The translations under genes were made by a program, and so were the position numbers. The notes beneath the pieces are model-generated. The model had not been told where the DNA came from and made no database searches. It was given only the letters and a program-made list of their open reading frames with translations. Below, in pieces: positions 1-13,600 of a stretch of DNA of 64,000 nucleotides (its first letter is position 1; each line of letters opens with the position of its first letter). The DNA lies in the NCBI GenBank assembly GCA_030867875.1, contig JAOWCC010000091.1, positions 124,001-188,000 of the forward strand, written 5' to 3'. Source of the DNA: Actinernus sp. WN-2022 (taxonomy: Eukaryota; Cnidaria; Anthozoa; Actiniaria; Actinernidae).

Positions 1-800
1 TTAATATTACCAGAGGCCATGTTGTCCATTGCATTAACATGAACATCCATCTACTGATTGACGGGTCGAGGGGGGGAGGAGGGGGGGGGGGGGGGGGGGG
101 GGGGGTCAGATAAGTTTCCCATGATGAGGAACAACAGGTTGTACTCAGTGAACCAACAGTTATGATCGATCTGTAACACGAGGAAGCAGACAAGTTCATG
201 TTAGGACGTCAAAACTAGACCCAGTGCCAATTTTGTAAGGCGCTCTCGTGCGCTTGATTCTCGTCCACAGGCAACCCAAGACACGTTTTTGGGCAACTTT
301 GAATGACCAATACACCATGACAAATCAATCAAATCAACTTTTTATTCCGGAATCCTTTGTCTATGGCCTCTAGTCCTCTTCGTAGAAAAATAAGTAGCCA
401 GGGCTTATATGCACTTTAAGTAATGATTCAGCTAGAACTGTTAGTAGTAATACAATACGTTGCGGCAGTGGACATATATTATCCCCACATACAATTTTGC
501 TTGAATAGGCCTTCAGTGCTGTATGAGATCTCTACAGTCCAAACTACACCCAGAAAATAAAGCATTTTGTATGCTATTTGCTCTTTTACTATGAAAACTC
601 AGAAGCCACGGTTCAGCCAATTGGAGAGGGAAAAAAATATATATTCAATCGCAAATCGGAGAACGTTCCCCACATACGCTATTCTTCGAAAATAAACCAT
701 AGTTAGTTTGATCAAAACGAAATTAAAACTCGAATGAAAATGTATTATAGTTTCTATTGAATTTATGAATATCAACCAATAGATTGGTTGGACATGACGT
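1..800. other. No gene seen; poly-G tract
   Basis: A G-rich run (about 69-105) interrupts otherwise ordinary AT-rich sequence. No protein-like ORF, RNA gene or clear inverted repeat was recognised. Confidence 0.5.
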
Positions 801-802
801 CA

Positions 803-1078
803 CGGCGGCCATGTTGGTGTACCTTTAACAATAGATCCTTCGTTAGCTTCTTTTGTTAGGTACACCACATGGCCGCCATGCCCTTTGTCATTTGAATCTC
901 TGGAGATTGACTGCAAACCATCTATAGCCCACTTTCAAAATTGTGCTTCACTTGTCACGCACAAAGGTTGCAATAAGAGGATCCAGCGTCAATCAAACTA
1001 TTCTTTTCTCCTTTCGCGATCACATAGCTTATTCCCTGGACCTTTGTGGTGACAAGTGAAGCATATATCGAAAGTGGA
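803..1078. repeat. Two adjacent hairpin (MITE-like) repeats
   Basis: The first hairpin pairs GGCGGCCATGTTGGTGTACC near 808 with GGTACACCACATGGCCGCC near 860-878. The second pairs CACTTTCAAAATTGTGCTTC near 931 with GAAGCATATATCGAAAGTG near 1059-1077, with TTCACTTGTCACGCACAAAGG against CCTTTGTGGTGACAAGTGAA inside. Both are short foldback units of the kind left by miniature transposons. No coding content. Confidence 0.5.
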
Positions 1079-1637
1079 TTATTAAAATTCTTAGCTGGAG
1101 CATTAATAACCAAGCAATGTTTTGACGTGATGTGACAGAGTCTTGAATCCATGGTACATGTTATCATGCACAAGTGGCTTTCGATAACTATTATGTGACC
1201 CCAGGTGGAGGGGGGAACACCTGTGTAATAAATGGTAGTTACAGTGTGGGCTCCACAACTGGACATGGTTTGGGAAACAAATTGCTATAAAACACAGATT
1301 GCCAACATAATTGTTAAAAACCAGAACAGCAAACGTTTTTCCTTCAAAACCGGACATGTTAACACCAAACATCCCTTGTCCCACCCTCCAGGTGTTGTGA
1401 CCAACAAAAAATATTTCTAAACACAAACTAATATCAGATACCACATGAAAAATCTATATTTAGCTGCTTTTCAAGTGACTTAATGACTTTCTTTACGAAA
1501 ATACTGGTCCAGTAGAATATTGTTCCCTGCTGGCAGAGGTTCCTTTTTACAAATGAAAGGATGAAGAGAAACCTGCAAGCATGGAAGAATATTGTTGATA
1601 ATGTTCCACAGTCAGTCTTCTGAACATGTTATAAAGT
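1079..1637. other. RPA2 3' flank, no further gene seen
   Basis: This lies just beyond the RPA2 stop codon on the minus strand and presumably holds its 3' UTR. No AATAAA was found close to the stop on that strand. The ORFs here are short and not protein-like. Confidence 0.35.
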
Positions 1638-4600
1638 TCATGCACTGTCTGTGGACTTGAAATGTTCATCATCAATTGTGGAGTAAATATGACCTTCGTT
1701 GCTCAGGAACTCGATTGCACTCCTAAAATATAAAGGAACAAAGTAAAGTGAGAACTAATATTCCTTAGTCATTTTTTTCCCATTCTGACTAATTAGGGTA
1801 GTATGTTCTAGTCATGGTATGAAGGTCGTTAAATCTTTGTTGGGATTAAAATCCTTCGTTCAGCAGCACAATTTGAGTCTATCTAATCTTCCAATACAAT
1901 TACCTCTATAAGGGAACTGCATCGGTATATATATCTTATAAAAATAAATTGAGACAGTTTAGTGTGTAGTATGGCTGGGTATTTTTACGAGTCAATTGCA
2001 GTATTTTGGTGAACCTACAGGGTCAGTCAAAATACACATGAAGTAAAAAATGTACGTAGCCATACATGATTTACTACATTTGTACACGCTAAACTGTCTA
2101 ATAAGAGATTTATCCAACCAACATCATTTTTCTATATAAATAAAAGGCATAAACGAGTTTTAATTCCAGTTATTACCCCGATTTGATTTTCTGAAACAGC
2201 TTTTAGTCTTTGTCTCAGAGTGCTCAAACTCATTCCCTCCTCACCCGGACAGGACGAGATCATTTCATGCACCTAAAAAAGGGACAAGAATAATTACACC
2301 ATTTTCTAAACTACAACCATTACTTTTGACTACTTCTAAATTATCCTTGAACAAGTGAACAAAATGGGAGAATTTAGAACTTCATCAATGAAGTTCTAAA
2401 TTGCTTTGGATTACCGTTTCCAGTTTTATCAATTGGGAATGAACTGTCGCTCAGCACTTAAGTGCATGTATATGTAATTTGTATAACAAACCACACCTGT
2501 TTTTCAACTCCACTCAAGCCACTGTTATTTCCTCCACCTCCTCCTCATAGCTAGTGTTCATTGTTCTAGGTGTTCCTGCCATGTTTCCACCCTGGTAAGT
2601 CCCTCGGCCAGGTGTCATTGCAGCAGTTGCTGGAATTCCACTGCATACATCTGGATGCTATGGTTAGAAAGGGGTAATATGTAGTCCAATCACCATGTAA
2701 AACTTGAATTAGACATAACAATAAGAGTACTAGTTCAAGGACTGATGGGCTCTTTTGATGAAAGCTTAGGAAAGCTTATTTTGTTGCACATTAATGGCTT
2801 GGTAAGAGAAAACCATACTAAAAATACACTATACAGTGCAGCTCGAAAGTAAGTGTGCAGACGCCCGCGGGCAGTCCGCGGCAGTCCGCGGGCAGACTTC
2901 AGGCAGTCCGCGGGCAAGATTCAGGCAGACTGCCCATATTCAAGTTTCTTCCAGCTTCTATCGCACATCTACGATGTTCGAACGCAAACTAAACCTTACG
3001 CGTGTAAAATTTGTACCTGTGTATCAGGGTTAAAAGTTATTGAATCCAATCCATTTTTACACCAAGCCATTACACGAAATAACTGTAGTGTCGAGGAAGT
3101 ATGTGTATATAAACCAAGCAAGAAACACATTCATAAATTCTGAGCTTATACATGTACTGTAGTTAACAACCGTGCTAACTACATGTAGTTCACACGCCAA
3201 GTGTACGTACGACTTACACTGTAAAATGTACTTAATAATAGCACGTATAAATACTGGAGTCGTAAACTTCACGTGGACTTTTACGACTCGTAAAACTTTT
3301 ACTGCTCGGTTGTTCACAACATTGTAACTGAAGAAAACAATATTGTAACTGCGAGTCTACTTTATGAGTACTTTCATTAAAGCGCTCGTAATGCCTAATG
3401 TCCCCAGCATTTTCCCAATAATCGGATAAGTGTGGCCTTAGCATTAAGGGTGCTTTCGGATTACACTGCTTTCGGATTACACTGATTTAATTTTTGATTT
3501 AATGATTCATATTAATGATATTGTTAGAATTTACAAAGTTAAGCCGAAGCCAGAGGCTTATTGGCAACTAGGTCAATGTACAGTGCTTTAGAAAAAAATT
3601 TACATTGTCATATAGGCTACCTGATGAATCACAATTATAAAGTTATTAATCACAATAATGGGAAATAAAACAAAGAGGAAGCTATCATAATATTGATTGA
3701 ATATTACAAGGGGTAGGAGTGGTGCAATTAAAGTAGCATTTCTATTACATAACTATAACATTAATTCAACATAAATACTATATAAGTACTAGTACCAATG
3801 TATTAAATAACTAAATAAACATATTTTAGTTCATAGATACGAGAGAAAGGAAATAATTCTTAAGTAGTTTCTTATAATTATATGTTTTTAGAGATTGTCG
3901 AAGTTGTAAAGGAAGAGAGTTCCAAATGGTGGTCCTGAACGCGAATTGAGTAAATAAGTTTGTGATGATGAAGATGTAAATCATCTTTATGTCTAGTAAA
4001 ATAATGGTGAAAAATCATAATTGAAATTAAAAAGTAAGGATATTGAGAAGGCAACTGCTTTTGGTATGTAAAAAAAACAAACATGATATTTGATATTTGA
4101 AGACTTCCGAAATACTGAAGATGCTAAAATGGTTAAATAGGGGAAGGGAAGGTGTTTGTGGGGAGAATGAGTAATAATACGAAGTGCTTTTTTTTGTAAT
4201 TGGTGTATAGGTTTTAAGTGAGAGGGAAAGGTTGATGCCCAAATTATGTTACAGTACTGAAGATAGGGTAATACTAAGGAATTATAAAGTATATGAAGAG
4301 TGTTAGTATTAAAGAATTGTTAGAATTGTTAGTATTAAAGAATTGTTGTTATAGCAACTGTCAGATTTTGAGTATTAATTAGTCCAAGTCCCTGACATTA
4401 GACTAATTAATACTCGAAACCAGACTTTTTACTTTTCCCCAAAAATGGCAAAGCTTTACAGTAATACCCCGAGTAATACAAATCCAAGAAATCCGGATTA
4501 GGATTAATCCGACGAAATCCTTCTCAGAGATGGATCCTTACGTAGGAAAGCTGAAAGTTCGGAACTCCGTGACAGAAAATTAATGAATTGTCATGGAAAC

Positions 4601-7600
4601 AAATGATTGACGTCCACCAAAACGCAACTTCTTCGTCGGAGACAAATTTTAAAACGGGCGCGTGTCACTGAGAATCGCTGTAAAGCACTTGTCTTAGTCG
4701 GTTTACAAACACCAACGCCAGTGTTCTAAAATAGAACACAACTCTTGAAGTGAGACAATAATGTTTTCCGCATATTTTCATTTAAAGCGGACTTAGTCAG
4801 TTTACAAACACGAACGGCGGTGTTCGAAAATAGAACAACTCTTGAAGTGAGACAAGAATAAACTTTTGCCGCGTATGAGCGAGTCTGGTCGTGAGTATTT
4901 ACATTTATTAAAAGTGCTTGACTTACTCAGTTTACGGATCCCAGTTTACAAACACGAAAGCCAGTGTTCTAAAATAGAACACACTCTTGAAGTGAGGGAA
5001 TGTTTTGCCGCGTATGAGCGAGTCTATAGTCGTGAGTTTTTCATTTAAAGCGGCCTTAGTCAGTTTACAAACACGAACACCAGTGTTCAAAAATAGAACA
5101 CAACTCTTGAAGTGAGAAGAATGTTTTGCCGCGTACTGTATGAGCGAGTCTATAGTCGTGAGTCTTTTCATTTAAAGCGGCCTTAGTTTACAAACACGAA
5201 CGGCGGTGTTCGAAAATAGAACACAACTCTTGAAGTGAGACAAGAATAAACTTTTGCCGCGTATGAGCTAGTCTTAATAGTCGTGAGTATTTTCATTTAA
5301 AGCGGTGCTTGCCTTACTCAGTTTACAAACACGATCGGCGGTGTTAAAAAATAGAACACAACTCTTGAAGTGAGACAATAATGTTTTGCCGCATATTTTC
5401 ATATTTCAAAACTCGGTAACTTTTATACGGGTAATCGAACACGAAACTCGTTAGGTGTATTGCCCGAAGTCTGCCCGCGGACTGCCCGCGGACTGCCCGC
5501 GGCTGCCCGCGGACTGCCCGCGGACTGCCCGCGGATTTGCCCGCGTGTCTGCACACTTACTTTCGAGCGGCACTGTAAGTCAAAATAGTGTCAGTTCTGC
5601 AGTTGGAGAAAATGTTGATGTCCATCCAATTGGCCTCCTTTGTATTTACTGCATTTTTACTACACTTTACTACGTTTTATTATTGTTCATTCGGAAAAAA
5701 AAGTACATGATAGACTGGCCAGCAGTAACTAACCTACATGTAGGCGGGCTTTAAAATTAACAAGTATGATAACTTAACGAAGATATATATATATTTATAT
5801 ACAGGGGGAGAGAAAGAAGAATAAGTGAGTAAGTAAATAAATAAAACATGTAAATGAGTGAATTTGAGAAATTGATTATATACATGAAGCGAATTGTAAC
5901 AATTATGTACTTATTTTTGTTGCTTAAACGATTAATTTTTTGATCTTTGAAATAATAATGGGTGTGTCAATATAAGCATCTTCTTTCTTAAAAATGTCAA
6001 AGAGTATTTTGTGAATTCTCTTTTGAATGCCTTTTTTGATAGTTGTCTAAAATCGCATGGTATCTCATTACACAGTCTAGCGCCAATTCTTGAAATAGCA
6101 TTTTTTTTTACTTCAAGTCTCGAACCTTTAATGTAATTTTTTTTAGATGTAGAGGATTGTGTATTATAAGAGTGGATACTGGAAGTACCAGTATTAAAAA
6201 ATAAATTTAAGATATTTATTGGTGCTAAATTGTTGCTAATATCACACATTAAATTAGATACTGACTCACAGTATACAAAAATCATTAAAACAAATATTTG
6301 CATCAATAAATAAGGGAACTGCATGCTCATTTCTGTTGGCAAAATACATAAAGTGGAGTGGTCGCTTTTGGAGGATTAAAATTATGTTCATGTATGACTT
6401 ACATGCCTGACCCAAACAGTCAATCCATAAGTTAAGTAAGGGGCAATTAAGGAATGGTAAATATTCAAAAGGGTATGTAGGGGGACAAAGTGTCTTAATT
6501 TCGTGATTAACCCAACTGTTTTACTGATTTTGATTGCGATATAATCAATATGGTGTTGCCAGGAAAGATTTATGTCAGTTAAGACTCCAAGATATTTTAC
6601 ATACTCTTCACATTGAAGGATAACATTCTTACTTTTTTCATTATCAAAATAATATACCAATATTAGGCTGGTATGTGAGTTTGTTTTGATATGGACTAAA
6701 AATGACAAAATTTGATTTTTATAAATGTTAAGGGGTAACTTATTTGAGGTTAGCCAATTATATACTTTGTTTAACTCACTATTTGGCATCAGTTCTAAAG
6801 ACTTAATATTTTTGTCAGCATAAAGTACATTAGTATCATCAGCAAATAGATAAAAACTTAATTTATCAAAACAATTTTGAATATCATTGAGATATAATAA
6901 AAAGAGCAGCGGGCCTAGGACAGACCGGGGGTACGCCACAAACTGTTTCAGTTTTGTGGGATATATTATGCGCACCAATTTGTGTTGTTTGACTTTGGCC
7001 TTGAAGATAGGTAGAAAACCATTGGTTTATAACTCCACGAAAACCGTAATGGTCGAGTTTACTAGAGAGCTAAATTATATTTAAAAATTACCCTTTTAAC
7101 TTTAGGGCATGCACAGCTCTTTTTAATAATTGTATATGTAGTAGATATAATTTTCGGTATTACTTGCCTGAAAGGATGATTGTCTAACGATTTAACCTTT
7201 TTAAAAATCTTACTATCCTGCTTCTCGAGTACGTGGCACACGTCAATAGTATTAGAAATGTAGCAGCACTTATGACAGCGATCCAAGAAACACTGGATTG
7301 TCGTTAACTCTGAAGCTCCATATACTGATAACCCATATGTAATATTCGGGAGTACTATACTATTAAAAAGTTGTCTATCTCTACCTGATTGTAGCCTTCT
7401 TTCCGTAGTGACCTCAGAATAAACAAACATTGGCCTTCGTTAACTTTGACATGTGTGGAAAACTTACAGTCGCTTTGGAATGTGACTCCTAACAAAGATT
7501 GCTGTATATTTGTGGGATACTAAATATTGAGGAGTAACAATCTGTGTTGTTTCTCTTGTTGAAAATCAGTTCCTTGCATTTACCTGGATTACATGTCATA

Positions 7601-10600
7601 GAGTTCTTATACGACCAATCAAGAAACTGTCCCACTAAATCTGGAGAGGTGTCAGTATTTCCAAATGGGAGCAACTATAGTGGAATCATCTGCATATTTA
7701 AACATAGGGCTCCTTAAAGCAACTTGCGGATGGTCAGTGAGCTATTGTGTTGTGTTATTATGGACATTGTTGGCAGAACCTATATTTGTGTAGTGTGTGA
7801 CGAGATTAGCTTCGCTGAATGCCTGTGTAGCAGTTAAAGGTAACATACAGAGAGCAGTCTTTGAATGTCAGGGCATTAGTCTGCTGCCATATGTTCTATC
7901 TGTTTTCAATTCTAAAAACAATCCCACAAATATTATTTTGCAAACCCAGCAAGACAGAATGATATAAGCCATTTATTCAACTGGCCAAAACCCAAAACCA
8001 GAAATGTTTATTTCTCGTCGCTGTTACTATACTATGCTATTAAAGGTCAAATTGGGATCATGTGGGATTATATTACTAGCGATAAACGGCTGAAATGGCA
8101 CATTTCCTTCACTGAATTTCAAGTGAGAAGTCTGTAGTTGTAGTAGAACCATTTACTCGAAATAATTTTATTTATGCACCCTCATCTATAGCTAGATGGC
8201 CAGTACAAGTTGCATATAAATGTTGGCCTGGAAAATCGAAATTAACTGGAATCTTATTTTCAAAATCATAAACATATTTTTTTATAACGTCAAGCGATTT
8301 GAATTGGTGATATTGTAGTAAATTAGATGGCCCAGTCGGCCACTAGCAAGATTTCAATATGGTAAACTTATTAGCTGTTTCTGGTCCTGAAACATAGCTA
8401 TCCTGAATCGCTTGACATCCTAGTCGTAAATAATCTCTTGATAGGACACATGCAACTCCGGCAATGATATAAAAGTCAGTTATATGTTTCTGATGGCTGT
8501 GTGGCATTTAAAGTTCGTAATTTTTACAGTGGAATTACGAAGAATAATTACGAAGACCACAATGAAGAATAACATGCAGAGCCCAATTTAAGACTCAGGC
8601 TTGCCTTTGGCAGCCTGAGTAATAATTTATTTTGTTTTGTTTTGCTGTCCTAAATACCATAAGCCCAATTTCTGGATTTACACTATACCATTGATCATGA
8701 CTGTGTATTTAAATGTTTACTCTGTATTGTCTTGAGCATTTACATGTGGACTTACATTAACTGTCTTTGAAAGGCAAATAATTTTGAAGAATGTAGAATA
8801 ATTATTAAATAATATACTACACGCAACCACCATAGTAATGTGTCCATGACTTCAGTGGAAAAAACCACCACCAAACAAAATCACAATTTTGCCTTTCACA
8901 AGCTGATTACCGTATTCACTCATGGATAAGCCGCACTTGCAGATAAGCCGCACCCCGAGTTTAGAAGCTTGAGTTTAGGAAAAAAAGTTTTTTTGGGAAG
9001 AATATCAAACGTACATGTACATTGTTACCTTCATCGGACTTTCAAACTGGAGAAATCTCCAAAGTTGTATCTGTAATTTCAGCTCTGAAATAGTATAAAC
9101 TTCATGTCTACATACTTAGATACATGACCTATCTTTCCATAGTATTCGTTTACCGAGATCTTTTCATTCGGGTAACTTTTTAGATCGAATTTTACATGTC
9201 AACCAAACCAACAACGTGCTCACATTCTTCCGTAGCTTAGTAACCAGGCATCTGTTGGAAGAGCGACAACTGGACACTAAAAGTTTTGTTTTCACAAAAC
9301 AAAGTCAAAACCACATAGTCTTAGAGTAGTTTGCTTTTTCATTAGCTGGCCATTGATATATGTATCATGTCTAAAAAGATATCTGGAACCCTTCTATTGG
9401 GGGGAAAATATTGTTATTCAAGGAGAGGTGGAAGATCAGTTCCACTAATTTGCTGTAAAAGTTTTGAACAGTGACGATTTTACCGCGCCAAAATACTCAA
9501 GGATGGCGTGGGATTTTCTTGCTCGTGGAGGAACTATAACCATCGAAGTAACAGGCCAACAACAATGTAGCCTGCGTAGCTTGGCTTTCCGAGAAAAGGG
9601 AAGAGGAGGGGACTGGGGGCGGAAAAAGAGGGGACTGGGGGTGAGCGAAGAAGGGGAGGGGGGAGGGAAGGGGGGAGGGGAGGGGAGAAGGGAAGAAGGA
9701 AAGCCTGCCGCAATCCTATTGCATTCCGCGTTCCGCCCCCATGAATCTGGCGGTAAAATAAACCAATCAGGACATCGCCGGAAGTTGAAATGTACTACGC
9801 TGTCTAGACAACGCTGTCTACGCTGACTACAACGTTCAAGGATATCGAACAAAATCAATCCAAAGCAACAGAAATGAATATAATCATTCTTAATAGTGGA
9901 TTTCCTACTTATTACAATATAATATAATTTTTATATTTTCTATATGAAGCTTGTCGTCCATCAGAACCGCCATTTTATTTCGTAGTACGTGGTCTTGTTC
10001 ACAGAAAATACTAGGTTCATTCAATTTGATTTGGATAACTTACCTCTTTCCTGTCCAGGTTTCGACTGTATGGGACTCATCTACAACTATAAGTGAAATT
10101 TCCCGATGTAGTGTACAGCTCTTGTCTTTGAGGGATTCACGAAAGGTTTTATCTTGAACGTTCTCTGCCTTTGCCAACAGAAGTTGCGGTGTATTCTCGC
10201 ACATTTCAGAGAGATTATTGACAGTTAGAGAACAAGCAGTTATCCCAATGGATTGAGCTTCTAATATTTGATCTTGTATGATACTTTCAAGAGGACATAT
10301 TACAAGGGCAGAAGAACCAGTGGAAAACGAACTTGTCCTTCGAGCTAAAATCTTGACAAAGACCTGAAAAATCAGACTTTTTCCGTAACCAGTTGGTAAA
10401 ATTGCAAGTACATCTCGACCAGATAAAAGTTGTTCGATAGCCTCTTTTTGCTCGACTTTAAGCTCGATTTGGTGTCCCCAACGTGAGGATAAATGGGCTA
10501 AAACTTCGTTCATTCTTCGTTCATTACGGTTTTACACAAATGTATTGGCGGTAAAAAAACAAATGAAGTGATCCAAAAGATAGTTGCCATAGCGATGTCA

Positions 10601-13600
10601 GTCAAACGGATTTCAGCCAATAGGAAATTTAACCGACGTTTCCTCCGGTGAAATACGCGGAATGCAATAGGATTGCGGCAGGCTTTCCTTCTTCCCTTCT
10701 CCCCTCCCCTCCCCCCTCCCCTTCTTCGCTCGCCCCCAGTCCCCTCTTTTTCCGCTCCCAGTCCCCTCCTCTTCCCTTTTCCCGGAAAGCCAAGCTACGC
10801 AGGCTAACAACAATGCAACAAGCTTTGTGGTGGAATGGAGATCCCATGTGGTGACATTTAGTTGCTCCAGAAAAGCAACTATAAACCGTGTTAAAGATCT
10901 TTAAATTTGATGTAGAAGTTTTAACGGCAAGAATATAACTTTTAATACATCAAAACGGCTCTATTGAGAGCCACCAAACTTGCAAAAGCAATGACCAGTG
11001 CTTAGTTTCTTTTGGTTTTGTGTGGTGTTTAGTAGACTGTATACCTTAACTCGCTTGAGTTAGTAAAAATTATTTCTTTGAAAATTTTAATTTATATAAA
11101 TTTACGGAACCTTGTGCAGATGTTCTCGCAGATAAGCCTCACCCCCGATTTCAAACGAAGATTTTGGGTAAAAAGGTGGGGCTTATCCGTGAGTGAATAT
11201 GGTATGTTGCACAATTATTATTTCGTTCATCAAAATTACAAATTCTAGTGAATGTTTGTTCTATCTGCCAAGCTCTTCATTTATACAGAACAGCATCTTA
11301 CCTTCTGTAATGTCAGATGAGCATGAACAACCTCCAGCATATGAAGACTGATTTGGTTAAAATCTTCTACTGGTAATATACTGAATGCTACCACACAACG
11401 ACTATTATCCTGGAATGTCTTTAGATTTCCAGTTACATGAACATAGTTATTTTCCCTAAAGGCAAAAAAGAATCAAAGGTTCATTGAAGTGAGATTACAT
11501 GCACATTAATTTTATACAATAAATGAACTCTCTGATTGGTTGATAGCCATGATCCATAAGACAGGTGAACAGATGATGTCACAAGGTCACATTCTATTTT
11601 CTTGGCAAAGTCCAGTAATTAGTGTATAAAACAAATATATTTCATTTTCATGGGAGTAGTGTCCTTTTATATAGATGAACAGATGACATCAAAATATGAA
11701 GAGAACATCAGTTATGCCACTCAACTGCATCTTCTGGCACACTTCTTTGTTTTCTTTATCTTGTAACATCTGTACATCTATAAGAGGACAGACGCACAGC
11801 AAAATGACATCTATTTGTTAAGAAATAATATCTTGCCTTCAGCATATTTAAAAACTGGTGATACTAGAGTCCTTACCAAAAAAGCGAACATATTGTCATT
11901 GTTCATCTGATATGCGAAGATCATCAGCTGTATATAGTTATTAATCAATTTACATTTCATTTTATACTAATATTTCACTTCTAAGAATTTTTTTTTTTAA
12001 TCATCTCCATGGCCTCAAATATGTACATTTAGGCATGATTAAGGCCTAATGTAATTTGAAAGGAAAATGTCTTAATCGATATATATAAGCAAATACAAAC
12101 AACAATTAAAAAGTTCAACAAAATAAATAGACTGTGTCATGCATCTTGTAACGTATGTACATGTAAAGTATGAATCTTTCTGATTACTAAACAAAATATA
12201 TGACTTAAAACAAATAATTATTACTTGCAAGCCTCTCTCCTTTCCTTTTCTTCTGTACTCTCCTGTTTAAAAAAAAGTACAAATCTATTAATCAAGCATA
12301 TCATAATCAACCAAGAATCAATCCTGATTAAAAATAACCTATTGTACAACACAACTGATATTTTTAGTATGTACATGTACATTTGTAATCCCAGAATCAA
12401 ACATAAATGACAACAGCAAAAAAAACAGTAGTAAGAGCAACTGCAGCAACAACAATGGTAGCAACAATACATGTAGCAACAGCACAGACAACAGCTGCAA
12501 CAGCCACAGGAAGAACAGCGGCAACATTGAACAATTCATAGCAACAGCACAGACAACAGCAGCAACAGCCACAGGAAGAACAGCAGCAACATTGAACGAT
12601 TCATAGCAACAGCACAGACAACAGCAGCAGCAATGATAGCAACATCACAGACATTAGCAACAATGATAGCCACAGCACAGACAACACCAGCAACAATGTT
12701 AGCCACAGCAACAATGATAGTAACAGTAATAGGCCCAGCAAGAACAGCAGCAGCAACAATGATAGCAACACAACAGACAACAGCAGCAAACATTATGATA
12801 GCCACAGCAACAGCAGCAGCAACAGTGATAGCAACAGCACAGACAACAGCAGAAACAATGTAACTGGACAGACAACACCAGCAACAGCAATACCAACAGC
12901 ACATACATGTACAACACCAGCAACTACAGTACTGCCTGAAATTATTGAAGCATTTGCAGTGTCTTTCCCGCATGCAATGACCACGGTAAAACCGTGGTTT
13001 GACTTCAGAATGAACATGTTAAAACTGAGGTTAATTAACACGTCAATTACAGTAATTAGTTGGACGTGGCCACAATCTACCACAACCATGACCACTGTCC
13101 TTTTCATCGTTTGGTTTCAATAAAAACAATCCTTGATGTTTTCATCATCACACACAGTTATTTAAGGAATTTGATCGACACTTTTAGGTAATCCAAACCG
13201 TTCCTTAAAGTGCCTATGAAGCTTATTATTTTATTTTAGATATCAATTCTAAATCAAGTTAATAGTAGAATGGTAAACTATATTTTGCTTTGAATGCTGT
13301 GCCGCTGAGTTGAGGAGGTTTTAATATCCAAAATGCTAATTACATGACATCACTATGGTGGCCTATGGGTGCCATAAGAAAATTCCTTACTTTTAGGACT
13401 TTTTTTAATTTTTTTTATAAAAAATATATATATTTTTATAAAATTAAAAAAGAAAAATTAATTAAATTAAATAAAAAAAAATTAATTAAAAATATATAAT
13501 ATATATATGTATATATATTAAAATAAAATTTATTTGCAATAACAATTATAATTGCATGGCCTATCTGTGCCATAGCATTTAAAAAAAAAAACTTCCATGG

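Larger units (their letters stand above)
2834..5575. mobile_element. Tc1/mariner-type TIR element with CCGCGGGCAGT subterminal repeats
   Basis: The left end reads TA-CAGTGCAGCTCGAAAGTA and the right end, reversed, TA-CAGTGCCGCTCGAAAGTA. The TIRs continue through AGTGTGCAGAC into runs of a CCGCGGGCAGT unit on both sides (about 2868-2925 and 5465-5545). TA flanks plus a CAGT start are the Tc1/mariner signature. Length is 2.7 kb. No transposase is visible, so it is non-autonomous. It sits in RPA2 intron 7 and contains a LINE tail and a satellite. Confidence 0.75.
8910..11202. mobile_element. TA-flanked TIR element (pogo/Tc1-like ends)
   Basis: The left end is TA-CCGTATTCACTCATGGATA with AAGCCGCACTTGCAGATAAGCC following. 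The right end, reversed, is TA-CCATATTCACTCACGGATA with AAGCCCCACC. The flanks are TA on both sides. The 2.3-kb unit has no complete transposase. A protein-like stretch at 9464-9567 ([20 protein letters not shown]) is cut by the 9568-10806 insertion. Superfamily is inferred from the TA duplication only. Confidence 0.65.

Noticed and set aside
4690..5400. Repeat-spacer appearance resembling CRISPR
   Set aside because: Units are directly tandem, diverged, ~110 bp and in a eukaryotic intron; no spacers of constant size.
9445..9858. Pro/Ser-rich and Gly/Glu-rich frames on both strands
   Set aside because: They read through the purine-rich TIR of the 9568-10806 element; the mirror frames at 10613-10854 show the same artefact.
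12339..12973. Hydrophobic Leu/Cys/Ala-rich frames that look like membrane proteins
   Set aside because: They are minus-strand readings of the AGCAACA minisatellite. Only the end of one frame (12262-12225) is real, as RPA2 exon 6.
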